From Myxococcales bacterium (lineage in GTDB: Bacteria > Myxococcota_A > Polyangia > Polyangiales > Houyiibacteriaceae), in NCBI GenBank assembly GCA_019637115.1, contig JAHBWH010000078.1:1-34523 (forward strand): 34,523 bases of DNA, written 5' to 3'. Numbering within the stretch: position 1 is the stretch's first letter; each line of letters begins with the position of its first letter. The notes beneath the pieces were generated by a model that made no database searches, was not told the DNA's origin, and saw only the letters and a program-made list of their open reading frames with translations. The position numbers were made by a program, and so were the translations under genes. Shown here one piece after another: positions 1 to 8,242 of this stretch.

Positions 1-2
1 CG

Positions 3-1016
3 ATGGCAGGGTGCGTGGTCGAGGTTCGCTTCGAGCCGATCGGCGGCGACGTCTCGGTCGAGGGCACGTGGACGATCAACGGCGGCCCCGCGACGGCGGA
101 GACCTGCGAGGCGGGTGGCATCGCGCGCGTGCGGCTGCAGATCTGCGAGTTCGCGGATGGCGACTGCTTCAGCGACACGCGCCTCGAAGGCGTCTGCAGC
201 GCGGGCGGGTTCAGCACGTCGCCCTTCCTGCTCGCCGGCACCTACGCCATCCGCTGGCAGGCGCTCTCGGCGACCGGCTCGGTCCTCGGCAACAGCGACT
301 GGCAGACGGTCACCGCCGCGGCGGCGACCACGCTGCGCGCGAGCGTGGACTTCACGGTCGCCGGTCCCTCGAGCTCGACGCTCGACGGGGAGTGGCTCAT
401 CGACGGTGAGCCCGCCGACGCCGCGAGCTGCGCCGCGGCCGGGATCGCCAACATCCGCCTGACGCTCGGCGGCGCCGCTGGCGACGTCGTCTTCTCCCTC
501 CCCTGCGCCGATGGCGGCTTCGACAGCCGCAGCGGCATGGGGCCCTCGGTCGCGGCCGGGACCTACACGGTCGAGTGGGAAGCGCTCGACGCGGGTGGCG
601 CGCTGCTCGCGGGCACGGGTGAGCTGCCCGCGATCACTGCCGTCGCAGGAGGCCACGTCAGCTTGACGGGACCCGACTTCGTCACGGTGCCGACGCTGCT
701 GGTGTCCTTCCGCTATGCCATCGCGGGGACGGAGACGTATGGGACCTGCACCGAGGCCACCGTCGGCGACACGGCTTTCCTCTTCGAGCTCCTCGACGCC
801 GAGGGGAACCTCCTGGAGCTCGACGTGCCCATCACGACATGCATCAACGAGATCGAGCTGTCCGACATGCCGCCTGGCGAGTACGACATCGAGATCTCCG
901 CCGAGAGCCCCGACGGCTCGGTGAAGTGGGGCACCGGGGTGCCGACCTCCTGCGGCGGCCTCTCGGTCGACTGGGGCATCTCCGCCTACGACTGCTTCGT
1001 CGACATCGTCGACTGA
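3..1016 (+). CDS. Secreted/surface protein with three beta-rich repeats (5' end probably cut by the window)
   Basis: The frame is open from the first codon in the window, so the true start and any signal peptide probably lie upstream; the Met at position 3 may be internal. The visible 337 residues form three repeats of about 105-110 residues. In the first two, a GTWTINGG / GEWLIDGE strand is followed by a conserved Cys, a short GIA-[RN]-[VI]-RL strand, and a GTY-x-[VI]-x-W-[EQ]-AL strand. The third is more divergent (GEYDIEISAE). Paired cysteines and alternating beta strands suggest an extracellular Ig- or carboxypeptidase-regulatory-like fold, common in surface proteins of this kind of bacterium. 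I cannot name the family. A strong hairpin terminator follows the stop, so this gene ends its transcription unit. Confidence 0.75.
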   Translation: MAGCVVEVRFEPIGGDVSVEGTWTINGGPATAETCEAGGIARVRLQICEFADGDCFSDTRLEGVCSAGGFSTSPFLLAGTYAIRWQALSATGSVLGNSDWQTVTAAAATTLRASVDFTVAGPSSSTLDGEWLIDGEPADAASCAAAGIANIRLTLGGAAGDVVFSLPCADGGFDSRSGMGPSVAAGTYTVEWEALDAGGALLAGTGELPAITAVAGGHVSLTGPDFVTVPTLLVSFRYAIAGTETYGTCTEATVGDTAFLFELLDAEGNLLELDVPITTCINEIELSDMPPGEYDIEISAESPDGSVKWGTGVPTSCGGLSVDWGISAYDCFVDIVD

Positions 1017-1041
1017 TCGGTGCCCGAGCGACGTGATCTCG

Positions 1042-1075
1042 GACGACGGGCGTCGCTTCGGCGACGCCCGTCGTC
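1042..1075 (+). terminator. Rho-independent-like hairpin, 15-bp perfect stem with TTCG loop
   Basis: A 15-base arm (1042-1056) pairs perfectly with 1061-1075 around a TTCG tetraloop, 25 bases after the stop of the preceding gene. No T-run follows (AATTG), as is common in GC-rich genomes. It separates the surface protein gene from the reductase operon. Confidence 0.75.
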
Positions 1076-1106
1076 AATTGGGCAGCGCAAACTCCGTACA
1101 CCACAA

Positions 1107-1129
1107 AGTGTTGAGCGTTGCTTGACACT
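1107..1129. promoter_or_regulatory. Imperfect dyad overlapping the -35 box, candidate MerR-family operator
   Basis: AGTGTTGA (1107-1114) and TTGACACT (1122-1129) form an imperfect inverted repeat around a 7-base spacer, in the only relatively AT-rich patch of this region. The right arm contains the TTGACA hexamer. A MerR-type regulator is encoded in the same operon (2555-3334), so autoregulation is a reasonable inference. The dyad is short and could be chance. Confidence 0.35.
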
Positions 1130-1150
1130 CGTCATGCGTGCCGGCAGACT
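1122..1150 (+). promoter_or_regulatory. Sigma70-like promoter of the reductase operon
   Basis: TTGACA (1122-1127), a 17-base spacer, then CAGACT (1145-1150), which keeps the key A2 and T6 of a -10 box. The predicted +1 falls at 1157-1158, on the ATG chosen for the reductase, so the transcript would be leaderless. The -35 match is perfect and the -10 match is partial. Confidence 0.45.
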
Positions 1151-1157
1151 CGTTGGC

Positions 1158-2558
1158 ATGCAGTCGTTCCGAGGTGCGCGACCCCAGGCCATCGACGCCG
1201 TCGACGTCGCGACGAAGGTCGCCAGCCTGATCCTCCCGGCCCGCGCGACCCGCGTCGTCGACCAGGCGCGGCGCGACCTCCGCGTGGTGCGCGGCGTGAT
1301 CGGCGGCGAGCGCCCCGCCCCGGTGCGGGAGCAGGCCATGCGCGCCGCGAACCTCGACGAGATCGACGTCGTCTCGATCCTCCCGCGTCGCCTCGCGGCG
1401 CGCGTCTCACAAGGCCTCCGCGACCTCGACGTCCTCGTCGGCGCCCTCCAGGGCCGGCGCCCGCCGCCGACGGTGAAGCGCCCGGCGTCGCGCCGGAACA
1501 CGCTCCCCCCGCCGCCCGCCAAGGTCGCGACGCGCCCGCTGCGGGTCGCTCGCGTCGTACGCGAGACCCCCGACGCCGTCTCGATCTACCTCGAGGAGAC
1601 GAGCGGCGCCCTGCTGACCTTCGAGGCGGGGCAGTTCCTCTCGTTCGACGGGCAGGTGAAGGGGCGCACCTACCGACGCGCCTACTCGCTCGCCAGCGCG
1701 GCCCTCGAGGGCCACGCGCCGCACGTCACCGTCAAGCGCGTCGACGGTGGCGTCGTCTCGAACCACCTCGTCGACCACGCGCGCGAAGGCGACGTCCTGC
1801 ATGCGCTGGGCCCCTCGGGCGTGTTCACGCTGAAGCCGAGCGAGGGTCCGCGCCGACTGCTCCTGCTCGCGGGCGGCAGCGGCATCACGCCGATCATCTC
1901 CCTCGCGGAGACCACCCTGACGCACGAGCCCGACGCGCACGTCGTGCTCCTCTTCGGCAACCGCCGCTTCGAGGACGTGATCTTCCACGCGCGCCTCGAC
2001 GCCATGAAGGGCCGCTTCGGCGAGCGCTTGGTCGTCGACCACGTGCTCGAGGCGCCCCCGCGAGAGTGGTCGGGCGCCGTGGGGCGGCTCGACACCGCGA
2101 CCGTGAGCGCGCGGCTCGGCGCGCTCGGAGTCGAGCCGAAGGATCGCGAGGTCTACGTCTGCGGCCCGACGCCGATGATGGACGCCGCCCACGAGGCGCT
2201 GCTCGCCCTGGGCGTGCCGAAGGCGCGCATTCACGAGGAGCGCTTCACCTCGCCCGAGCAGCGCAAGGCGGCCAGCGCGCCGACCGAGCCGCAGCCGGTG
2301 CTCGTCGCGCTGGGCGGCGTGCGCACGGAGACGGTCCAGCGACCCGGCCAGACGCTCCTCGAGGCGGGCCTCGCCGCAGGGCTCCCGATGCCCTTCAGCT
2401 GCGCGATGGGCGGCTGCGCGGCGTGCAAGGTGCGGCTCGTCGAAGGCGACGTCGTGGCCGACGAGCCGAACTGCCTGACCGACGACGAGCGCGCCGAGGG
2501 CTACGTGCTCGCCTGCTGCACGCGCGCGACCACGCCGTGCACCGTGGAGGTGCCATGA
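1158..2558 (+). CDS. Ferredoxin-NAD(P)H reductase-type flavoprotein with C-terminal [2Fe-2S] ferredoxin domain
   Basis: This 466-residue electron-transfer protein (PaaE / oxygenase-reductase type) should pass electrons from NAD(P)H via FAD to a [2Fe-2S] centre and on to a partner oxygenase. After a ~120-residue N-terminal extension of unknown role come an FAD domain with the RAYSLAS motif, an NAD-binding domain with GGSGITPI and CGPTPMM, and a plant-type ferredoxin domain. Its cluster ligands are C415, C420, C423 and C453 (C-x4-C-x2-C-x29-C). The ATG at 1158 is chosen because third-position GC becomes high from there and a promoter places +1 on it; ATG 1134 and GTG 1020 are alternatives. The stop overlaps the next gene's ATG (ATGA). 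The likely acceptor is the diiron protein at 3401. Confidence 0.9.
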   Translation: MQSFRGARPQAIDAVDVATKVASLILPARATRVVDQARRDLRVVRGVIGGERPAPVREQAMRAANLDEIDVVSILPRRLAARVSQGLRDLDVLVGALQGRRPPPTVKRPASRRNTLPPPPAKVATRPLRVARVVRETPDAVSIYLEETSGALLTFEAGQFLSFDGQVKGRTYRRAYSLASAALEGHAPHVTVKRVDGGVVSNHLVDHAREGDVLHALGPSGVFTLKPSEGPRRLLLLAGGSGITPIISLAETTLTHEPDAHVVLLFGNRRFEDVIFHARLDAMKGRFGERLVVDHVLEAPPREWSGAVGRLDTATVSARLGALGVEPKDREVYVCGPTPMMDAAHEALLALGVPKARIHEERFTSPEQRKAASAPTEPQPVLVALGGVRTETVQRPGQTLLEAGLAAGLPMPFSCAMGGCAACKVRLVEGDVVADEPNCLTDDERAEGYVLACCTRATTPCTVEVP

Positions 2559-3334
2559 GCCTCGAGCTCGAACGAACCTCGCCGACGCTGACGGCGGACG
2601 AGCCCGCGCCCACCGAGGACGAGCGGCGCTGGCACCTGCGGATGAAGGATCTCTGCGAGGCGAGCGGGCTCGATCGCCAAGCGATCCACTTCTACATCCA
2701 GCAGGAGCTGCTCCCGCCCGGCCGCAAGACCGGCCGCAACATGGCGTGGTATTCCGACGAGCACCTCGAGCGGCTGCTGCTCATCAAGAAGCTCCAGCAC
2801 GAGCGCTTCTTGCCGCTGAAGGCGATCAAGGCGCTCCTCGACGGCAAGGAAGAGAGCTTCACCCCCGAGCAGCACGCCTTCCTCGCGGGCCTGAAGTCTC
2901 GGCTCAAGGGAACGCTCGCGCCAAGCCGCGAGGGCGCGCGCATGGTGGACGCGGAGCGGCTGCTCCTGCGCACCGGGGTCGAGCGCCGCGACCTCGAAGA
3001 GGCCATCGAGCTCGGCCTGGTCGCCGCGCGCGCCGAGGGCGACCAGGTGAGCGTCTCCGAGGCCGACAGCTGGATGATCGAGCTCTTCGGGCAGATGCGG
3101 CGACTCGGGTTCAGCCGCGAGCTCGGCTTCACGGTCGAGGACGTTGCGTTCTACGAGGAGGCGATGAGCAAGCTCTTCCGCGAGGAGATGCGGCTGCTCT
3201 CGCGGCGCCTCGCGCAGCTCCCGCCCGACGAAGTCGCCAAGATGATCGAGCGCGCGCTGCCGGTCATCCACACCTTCCTCACCCGCTACCACACGAGCCG
3301 GGTGAGAGCCTTCTTCGAGTCGGTCGATGACTGA
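2555..3334 (+). CDS. MerR-family transcriptional regulator
   Basis: A 259-residue protein with a winged helix-turn-helix of MerR type at about residues 30-100. It shows the typical order of HTH, 'FYIQQELLPPG' wing, 'YSDEHLERLLLIKKLQ' helix and 'F.PLKAIKALL'. A ~40-residue N-terminal tail precedes it and a ~150-residue helical C-terminal domain follows; I see no metal-binding Cys cluster there, so the ligand is probably organic (inference). GGAGG at 2546-2550 lies 4 bases before the ATG, and the ATG overlaps the reductase stop, implying translational coupling. Its place between a reductase and a diiron oxygenase suggests it controls this cluster, perhaps through the dyad at 1107-1129. Confidence 0.88.
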   Translation: MSLELERTSPTLTADEPAPTEDERRWHLRMKDLCEASGLDRQAIHFYIQQELLPPGRKTGRNMAWYSDEHLERLLLIKKLQHERFLPLKAIKALLDGKEESFTPEQHAFLAGLKSRLKGTLAPSREGARMVDAERLLLRTGVERRDLEEAIELGLVAARAEGDQVSVSEADSWMIELFGQMRRLGFSRELGFTVEDVAFYEEAMSKLFREEMRLLSRRLAQLPPDEVAKMIERALPVIHTFLTRYHTSRVRAFFESVDD

Positions 3335-3400
3335 CGTCGCGCCCACCTTCCCCCCGCTACTCTTCGACGACGCGCCAGCCCCCTGCCTCCGAGGTACGCC

Positions 3401-4627
3401 ATGATCACCGACAAGCTCCTGCAGATCCTCCCCGAGAAGGTGCGCACCCGGATCGAGCCCTACGCCGAGGCGCTCGAGCTCATGAGCGAGGTCCGCGACC
3501 CGAAGGTCGCCGCCTCCCTCGGCCCGTCCAGCGTGCGCGGCCTGCTGCTCCAGCGCGGCAAGCAAGGCGTGCCGACGAAGATCCCCGCCCGCCATGAGGC
3601 CTACTTCGACTGGACGTACCCGAGCGACCACGCGGAGATGCTCGAGCTCTACCGGCGGGCCAAGCAGAACCAATGGGATGGCGACACCTGGCTCGACTGG
3701 TCGACGCACGTCGACCCCGAGAACCCCGAGGTCGCCATCATCCCCGACAACTTCCTCAACTTCGAGAAGCTCGAGGGCTACATGGGCGTGCGGATGACCC
3801 CGCGCGAGCGCGCGAAGGTCCGCTCCGACGTCTGCGCCTGGCAGCTCAGCCAGTTCCTCCACGGCGAGCAGGGCGCGCTCTTCGCCGCCGCGCAGGTCAC
3901 CGAGGCCGTGCAGTTCTTCGACGGCAAGCTCTATGGGGCGACGCAGGTCGTCGACGAGGCGCGCCACGTCGAGGTCTTCCACCGCTACCTCGATACGAAG
4001 CTGCAGAAGCTCTACCAGATCAATGACAACCTCTTCGTCATCATCGACGCGCTGATGAGCGACTCCCGCTGGGACATGAAGTTCCTCGGGATGCAGATCA
4101 TGGTCGAGGGGCTCGCGCTCGGCGCCTTCGGTACGCTCTACCGCCTCACCGAAGAGCCGCTGCTCAAGGAGCTGCTCAAGAACGTGATCCGAGACGAGGC
4201 CCGCCACGTGCACTACGGCGTGCTCGCGCTGCGCGAGCATTTCCAGAACCACATCAGCGAGCGCGAGCGACGCGAGCGCGAGGATTGGTCGTTCGAGGTC
4301 GCGCTCCTGATGCGCAACCGCTTCCTGGCCTACGAGATCTACGAGGAGCGCTTCGAGGGGCTCATCACGCGTGCGCAGTGGCGCGACGTCGTCTCGACCT
4401 CGCCGGGCCTCGAAGAGTTCCGCCACGTGATGTTCTCGCGCCTCGTGCCGAACCTCCGGGAAATCGGCCTCTTGAGCGACCGCATCAAGCCGCACTACGA
4501 CCGCGTCGGGCTCTCGAAGTACTTCGGCGGCCGCAGCGCCGATCAGATCTCAGCCGAGGACATGATCTCGGAGCTCGATCAGAAGCGCGCGGAGACCCCC
4601 GCGGGCCTGCGCGCCGCGAACGCCTGA
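3401..4627 (+). CDS. Ferritin-like diiron oxidase/oxygenase
   Basis: This 408-residue four-helix-bundle protein has a complete two-His diiron site: E156 (HGEQ), E186 and H189 (DEARH), E236 (VEGLALG), E266 and H269 (RDEARH). This is the ribonucleotide-reductase-R2 / bacterial multicomponent monooxygenase pattern. The position four residues before E266 is Val, so the third His of the AurF N-oxygenase family is absent. The substrate is unknown; hydroxylation, desaturation or N-oxidation are all possible. It lies 66 bases after the MerR gene, with GAGG six bases before the ATG and a TACTCT -10-like box at 3358-3363, so it may have its own promoter. The reductase at 1158 is its likely electron donor (context inference). 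Confidence 0.85.
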   Translation: MITDKLLQILPEKVRTRIEPYAEALELMSEVRDPKVAASLGPSSVRGLLLQRGKQGVPTKIPARHEAYFDWTYPSDHAEMLELYRRAKQNQWDGDTWLDWSTHVDPENPEVAIIPDNFLNFEKLEGYMGVRMTPRERAKVRSDVCAWQLSQFLHGEQGALFAAAQVTEAVQFFDGKLYGATQVVDEARHVEVFHRYLDTKLQKLYQINDNLFVIIDALMSDSRWDMKFLGMQIMVEGLALGAFGTLYRLTEEPLLKELLKNVIRDEARHVHYGVLALREHFQNHISERERREREDWSFEVALLMRNRFLAYEIYEERFEGLITRAQWRDVVSTSPGLEEFRHVMFSRLVPNLREIGLLSDRIKPHYDRVGLSKYFGGRSADQISAEDMISELDQKRAETPAGLRAANA

Positions 4628-4651
4628 CGCCTTGCGGTGCTCTCGAGGTCG

Positions 4652-4670
4652 CGCGCCGACGCTCGGCGCG
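4652..4670 (+). terminator. GC hairpin after the diiron gene
   Basis: An 8-base stem (4652-4659 with 4663-4670) and a 3-base loop, 25 bases downstream of the diiron gene stop. No T-run follows. A plausible terminator, weaker than the one at 1042. Confidence 0.4.
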
Positions 4671-4774
4671 GTCCGCTCGACGTGTCGTAGCCGTCACGAC
4701 GTGCGGCGCGTCCGGCGCCGCGCGCCGTGATAGGCGTTCACGCCGTCCGGCGCTATACGAGCGGCGGAGGAACG

Positions 4775-5884
4775 ATGCGCTCTCGCCTAGTTTTCGCGTT
4801 GTGGACGCTCGCGGCCGGCGCCGCGGGCTGTGGGGTGTCGGGGCCGGCGACGCCCTGCCGCGCCGGCACCGAAGGTTGTCCGTGTGAAGGCTCGACCTGC
4901 CAAGGTGACCTCGTGTGTGACGAGGGCGTCTGCCGCGCGCGCGCGCCGATGCTCGACGGCGGCGCGCCCTTCGACGGCTCGAGCCACTTCCCCGACAGCA
5001 GCCGCATGATCCCCGACGTCGGCCCGAACCTGGACGCTTTCTTCGCGGACGATCCGCCCCCGATGGAGTGCCGCGAGGACGGCACGATGGGCCCCTGGCC
5101 GGACGCGCCGGGCGGGACGCCCGAGTGCCCTGACGACAAGAACCGCGAGGGCTGCCGCTGCGAAGGCGTCGGCCGGACTGCGCCGTGCTGGCCCGGCCTC
5201 CGCGCGAACCGCAACCGCGGCATCTGCATGGACGGCGTGACCACCTGCGAGGACTTCGACGAGTTCACGGGCCGCTGGGGCCCTTGCGTCGGGGCCGTGC
5301 TGCCGGTCGAGGGCGTCGAGCTCGGCCCGCAGGCGTGCATGTGCTTCAGCCAAGGCCGCTGGGAGATCGCGAACCTCTCGCCCTGCTTCGTGACGTACGG
5401 CGGTGGCCAGGTCTACGCCGTCTCCACGCTCATGACCGGTCAATGCCCGACGATCCCGGCGACGCCGCCCCCGACACCGCCGGGCGACTGGAGCACCAGC
5501 GCGCTGACCGTCGACTGCGAGGGGCGCTTCGAGCTCTGTTACACGCTGAAGGCCGGTGACGCCGACGCGGCGTCTCCCGCCGATTGCACGCTCGCCGAGG
5601 TCTGCGTCGAGACGTGGTACCGCGAGCGCGGCGTCCGCCAGGAGCTGCCGAACCTCGGCGGCTGGTCGAGCAGCAACACGACGTGCGCGCAGCAGTTCCG
5701 CGACACCGGCGGCTACGGCGAGATGAGCGTCCGCGGCCTGAGCGTCGAGTGCGACGAGATCGGCGGCGCGGGTGGGGGCCGCTACGTCTTCAACCGCGTC
5801 AACTACTGTCCGTTGAGCTGCAACACGATGCCCGACGCGCCCGGCTGCGAGCGCTGCATGATGGGCGGCTCGGGCACGTTCTGA
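4775..5884 (+). CDS. Cys-rich lipoprotein of unknown function
   Basis: A 369-residue exported protein. The ATG at 4775 follows GGAGG (4766-4770) and starts a short hydrophobic signal peptide ending in a lipobox-like AAGC (C19), so it is probably a lipoprotein. It continues with a Cys-dense segment (CPCEGSTCQGDLVCDEGVCRA), an Asp/Gly/Ser-rich linker, and a large domain with regularly spaced cysteines, probably disulphide-bonded. I recognise no enzymatic motif. Such lipoproteins are abundant in myxobacteria and are usually surface-exposed or periplasmic. It stands alone and converges with the following minus-strand gene. Confidence 0.85.
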   Translation: MRSRLVFALWTLAAGAAGCGVSGPATPCRAGTEGCPCEGSTCQGDLVCDEGVCRARAPMLDGGAPFDGSSHFPDSSRMIPDVGPNLDAFFADDPPPMECREDGTMGPWPDAPGGTPECPDDKNREGCRCEGVGRTAPCWPGLRANRNRGICMDGVTTCEDFDEFTGRWGPCVGAVLPVEGVELGPQACMCFSQGRWEIANLSPCFVTYGGGQVYAVSTLMTGQCPTIPATPPPTPPGDWSTSALTVDCEGRFELCYTLKAGDADAASPADCTLAEVCVETWYRERGVRQELPNLGGWSSSNTTCAQQFRDTGGYGEMSVRGLSVECDEIGGAGGGRYVFNRVNYCPLSCNTMPDAPGCERCMMGGSGTF

Positions 5885-5966
5885 GCGAAGGCTTCTCGAG
5901 CGGGCGCGGTCCCAGTCCCGAGCTCGCGCCGGCTCGGGCAGCGCGGGCCGCGCGGCGCGGGCGCCC

Positions 5967-6443
5967 TCATTGAAGCATCGTGCTCACGAGCTCGGCGAGC
6001 TCGCGGGCGCTCGTCTCGGCCGGGACGTGGACCCACCGGCGGGTGCCGGGGGCGCTCGCCAACGCCGCGCGCTGCGCGCGGCTCGCGCCCCACACGACCA
6101 CCGTCGCCATCGACGAGAGCAACGTCTCCGCGGCGTCGAGCAGGTCGAGCTCGGGGGCCTGCGCGTCGAGGACGACGAGGGTCGTCTCGGGCATGCCCAT
6201 CAAGGTCCGGACCTCGCGCGCCGGGATCACCGTCGCGCGGCCGTGGAGCCTGAGCCCGAGCGCGCGCAACGCGCCGAGGTCCCACGAGGCCACCTGCACG
6301 ACGGGCTGCCCGGCGGGCGCCCCGTGGGGGACCGGCACGTTGTCCCCCGCGCCGGTGCGAATCCGCTGCGTGACCCGATCGCTCGTGCGCGAGCGGGGCG
6401 GCGCAGAGGGTCGAGCTCCGGGGGGCGGGACGGAGGCGGGCAC
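5967..6443 (-). CDS. Unknown protein with receiver-like alpha/beta domain
   Basis: A 158-residue protein starting at GTG 6443. A Pro/Arg/Ala-rich N-terminus of ~45 residues is followed by an alternating beta/alpha pattern (VVQVASWDLG..., TTLVVLDAQAPE, MATVVVWGAS, WVHVPAETSARELAEL) resembling a degenerate response-regulator receiver. The TTLVVLDAQ strand puts an Asp where a phosphoacceptor could sit, but the acidic pocket and the conserved Lys are not evident. No DNA-binding output domain is present. A TACCCT -10-like box lies five bases before the GTG. It is convergent with the lipoprotein at 4775. The family is not recognised. Confidence 0.65.
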   Translation of the reverse strand: MPASVPPPGARPSAPPRSRTSDRVTQRIRTGAGDNVPVPHGAPAGQPVVQVASWDLGALRALGLRLHGRATVIPAREVRTLMGMPETTLVVLDAQAPELDLLDAAETLLSSMATVVVWGASRAQRAALASAPGTRRWVHVPAETSARELAELVSTMLQ

Positions 6444-6448
6444 GCCTC

Positions 6449-6454
6449 AGGGTA
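6449..6454 (-). promoter_or_regulatory. TANNNT -10-like box (TACCCT), leaderless-type
   Basis: TACCCT on the minus strand ends five bases before the GTG at 6443. Predicted transcription would begin at or within the start codon. No convincing Shine-Dalgarno or -35 is present. Confidence 0.3.
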
Positions 6455-6697
6455 CCACGTCCTCCATTTGGGGGAGATCAACGACCACAGGCAGCGGCGC
6501 CCCGCCGCGGCGCGCAGAGCCGAACGAGCAGAGCTCCCGATGCCTTCATGGCCGGTAGGGAGCGGAGGAGAGCGGAGGCGGACCAGCTCGTACGTCGCCA
6601 CGGGCGTCTCGACCAGTCGTTCGTGGCCTCGACCTCGATCTCGGCCCCGCGCCTCCTCGAATCGCCTTCGGGCCGAGGAAGCGGAGACTGCGCCGCT

Positions 6698-8242
6698 TCA
6701 ACGCCGCCCCGCGCGCCCTCGCCCTTCCGCTGGGGCCGCGAGGGTGATCTCGAAGCGCGCCCCCGGCGCGTCCGGATCGATCAGGCTCACGTCCCCGCCG
6801 TGCGCGTGCGCCACCGTCCGGACGATGGCCAGCCCGAGCCCCGTGCCGTCCCGATCGGCGTCGGTGGTGAAGAAGCGCTCGAAGATCTTTCCGCGATTCT
6901 CGACTGGGACGCCCGGCCCCCGATCCTCGACCGTCACGCCGAGGACCTCCGCCTCGGCGTCGTACGCGACGCGAATGGAGACCGGCGCGCCCTCCGGAGA
7001 GAAGCGGAGCGCGTTCTCGACGAGATTCAACACCGCGCGTTCGAGGTCTTCCTCCCGCCCGCGGACGCGCCGCCGCGTGGTCTCCCAGACGACCGACACG
7101 GGTTGCTCCGCCGTGTTCGTCCGCGCCACCACCCGCGCGAGCAGCGCGGCGAGGTCCAAATCCTCCATCGCCTCCTGGCTGCCCTCGATGCGGCTGAGCT
7201 CGAGCAAGCGGTTGACCAGGCGGTCGAGCCGGTCGACGTCCAGCCGGATGTTCGAGAGGAAGCGCGCGCGCGCCTCGGGATCGTCGGCGGCGCCTTCCTG
7301 GAGCAGCTCTGCGGCCCCGCGGATCGACGTGAGCGGGCTCTTCAGCTCGTGGGCGACGTCGGCCGAGAGCTCCCCGATGTAGCGCAGCTTCGCGTCGAGC
7401 TCGCGCGTCATGATCGCGAAGGCTTCGCCGAGCTCACGGACCTCGCCGCTGCCTCCGACGGGCACCGCCACGCCCCGATCGCCGCGCGCGATTCGGCGAG
7501 CCGCGCGCGCGAGCCTCGTGATGGGTCGAGAGATGGACCAGGCGAGCACCCCCGTGAGCAAGAGCGAGAAGAGCACGGAGACGACGAGCACCTGGATCAG
7601 GCCGCGACGGATTCGATAGAGTTCGACCATCACGGGCTGCGTCGAGCGGGTGACGTAGACGACGCCGACGACCTCCCCTCGATGCCGGATCGGTTCGGAG
7701 AGGAAGAGCAGCACCGAGGGCCCACGCTCGCGGATGCGCGTGAAGGCGTCCGGGCTCCCAGCGAGCGCCGAGCGCACCTCTCGGCGGTCGGCGACGTCCG
7801 GCCAGCGGTCTTCGAGCGCGCCGCGCGCGATCCCCTCCACGTCGCTCGACGCGCTCCAGCGCACACGCGCCCCCACCTCGTACGCGCTCGACGAGAGGAA
7901 CGAGGGCGCGGGCGGCTCGGGGCCCTCGGGCGGTCCGTCGGCGTGCGAGTCGACGACGACGCGCCCCCGCGCGTCGAGGAGGCGGACGCGCGTGCGGGTT
8001 CGGGTCGCCGCGGCCACGAGCACCTGCGCGTGCGAGGGAGCGTCGAGAGCCCGCCCCTCCGCGAGGTCGCTCTCGACCAGCGCGCGGACGAGGCTCGCTT
8101 GGTTGCGCATGTCGCGCTCGAGGGACGCGAGGAGCTGCCGCTCGTAGATCCGCGCAAACTCGAGCCCCGCCACGGGGACGAGCAGCACCACGAGGTTCAC
8201 CACCAGCAGGCGCGCGCGCAAGCGCCCGAAGACGCGGGCCAT
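6698..8242 (-). CDS. HAMP-domain sensor histidine kinase (two-component system)
   Basis: A 514-residue membrane kinase. TM1 is at ~11-31 and TM2 at ~214-236, enclosing a ~180-residue periplasmic sensor. A HAMP linker (~237-288) and a HisKA domain with phosphoacceptor H298 (ADVAHELKSPLTSI) follow. The ATP-binding domain has an N box (NLVENALRFSPEG, ~406-418), G1 (EDRGPGVP), an F box (ERFFTT) and G2 (GTGLGLAIV). It should autophosphorylate and pass phosphate to the OmpR-type regulator encoded just before it; the genes overlap by one base (TGATG). It resembles ChvG/CreC-type kinases in layout; the signal is unknown. It is the last gene of a five-gene minus-strand operon. Confidence 0.95.
   Translation of the reverse strand: MARVFGRLRARLLVVNLVVLLVPVAGLEFARIYERQLLASLERDMRNQASLVRALVESDLAEGRALDAPSHAQVLVAAATRTRTRVRLLDARGRVVVDSHADGPPEGPEPPAPSFLSSSAYEVGARVRWSASSDVEGIARGALEDRWPDVADRREVRSALAGSPDAFTRIRERGPSVLLFLSEPIRHRGEVVGVVYVTRSTQPVMVELYRIRRGLIQVLVVSVLFSLLLTGVLAWSISRPITRLARAARRIARGDRGVAVPVGGSGEVRELGEAFAIMTRELDAKLRYIGELSADVAHELKSPLTSIRGAAELLQEGAADDPEARARFLSNIRLDVDRLDRLVNRLLELSRIEGSQEAMEDLDLAALLARVVARTNTAEQPVSVVWETTRRRVRGREEDLERAVLNLVENALRFSPEGAPVSIRVAYDAEAEVLGVTVEDRGPGVPVENRGKIFERFFTTDADRDGTGLGLAIVRTVAHAHGGDVSLIDPDAPGARFEITLAAPAEGRGRAGRR

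Noticed and set aside
2501-4495. Long open frame on the minus strand opposite the MerR and diiron genes
   Set aside because: It is an antisense shadow created by high third-position GC; the plus-strand genes have full domain motifs and ribosome binding sites.
6600-6700. Possible third copy of the MITE-like element
   Set aside because: Only a short CCTCCTCGAA...CGCCTTCGG resemblance; no terminal inverted repeats and no core match.
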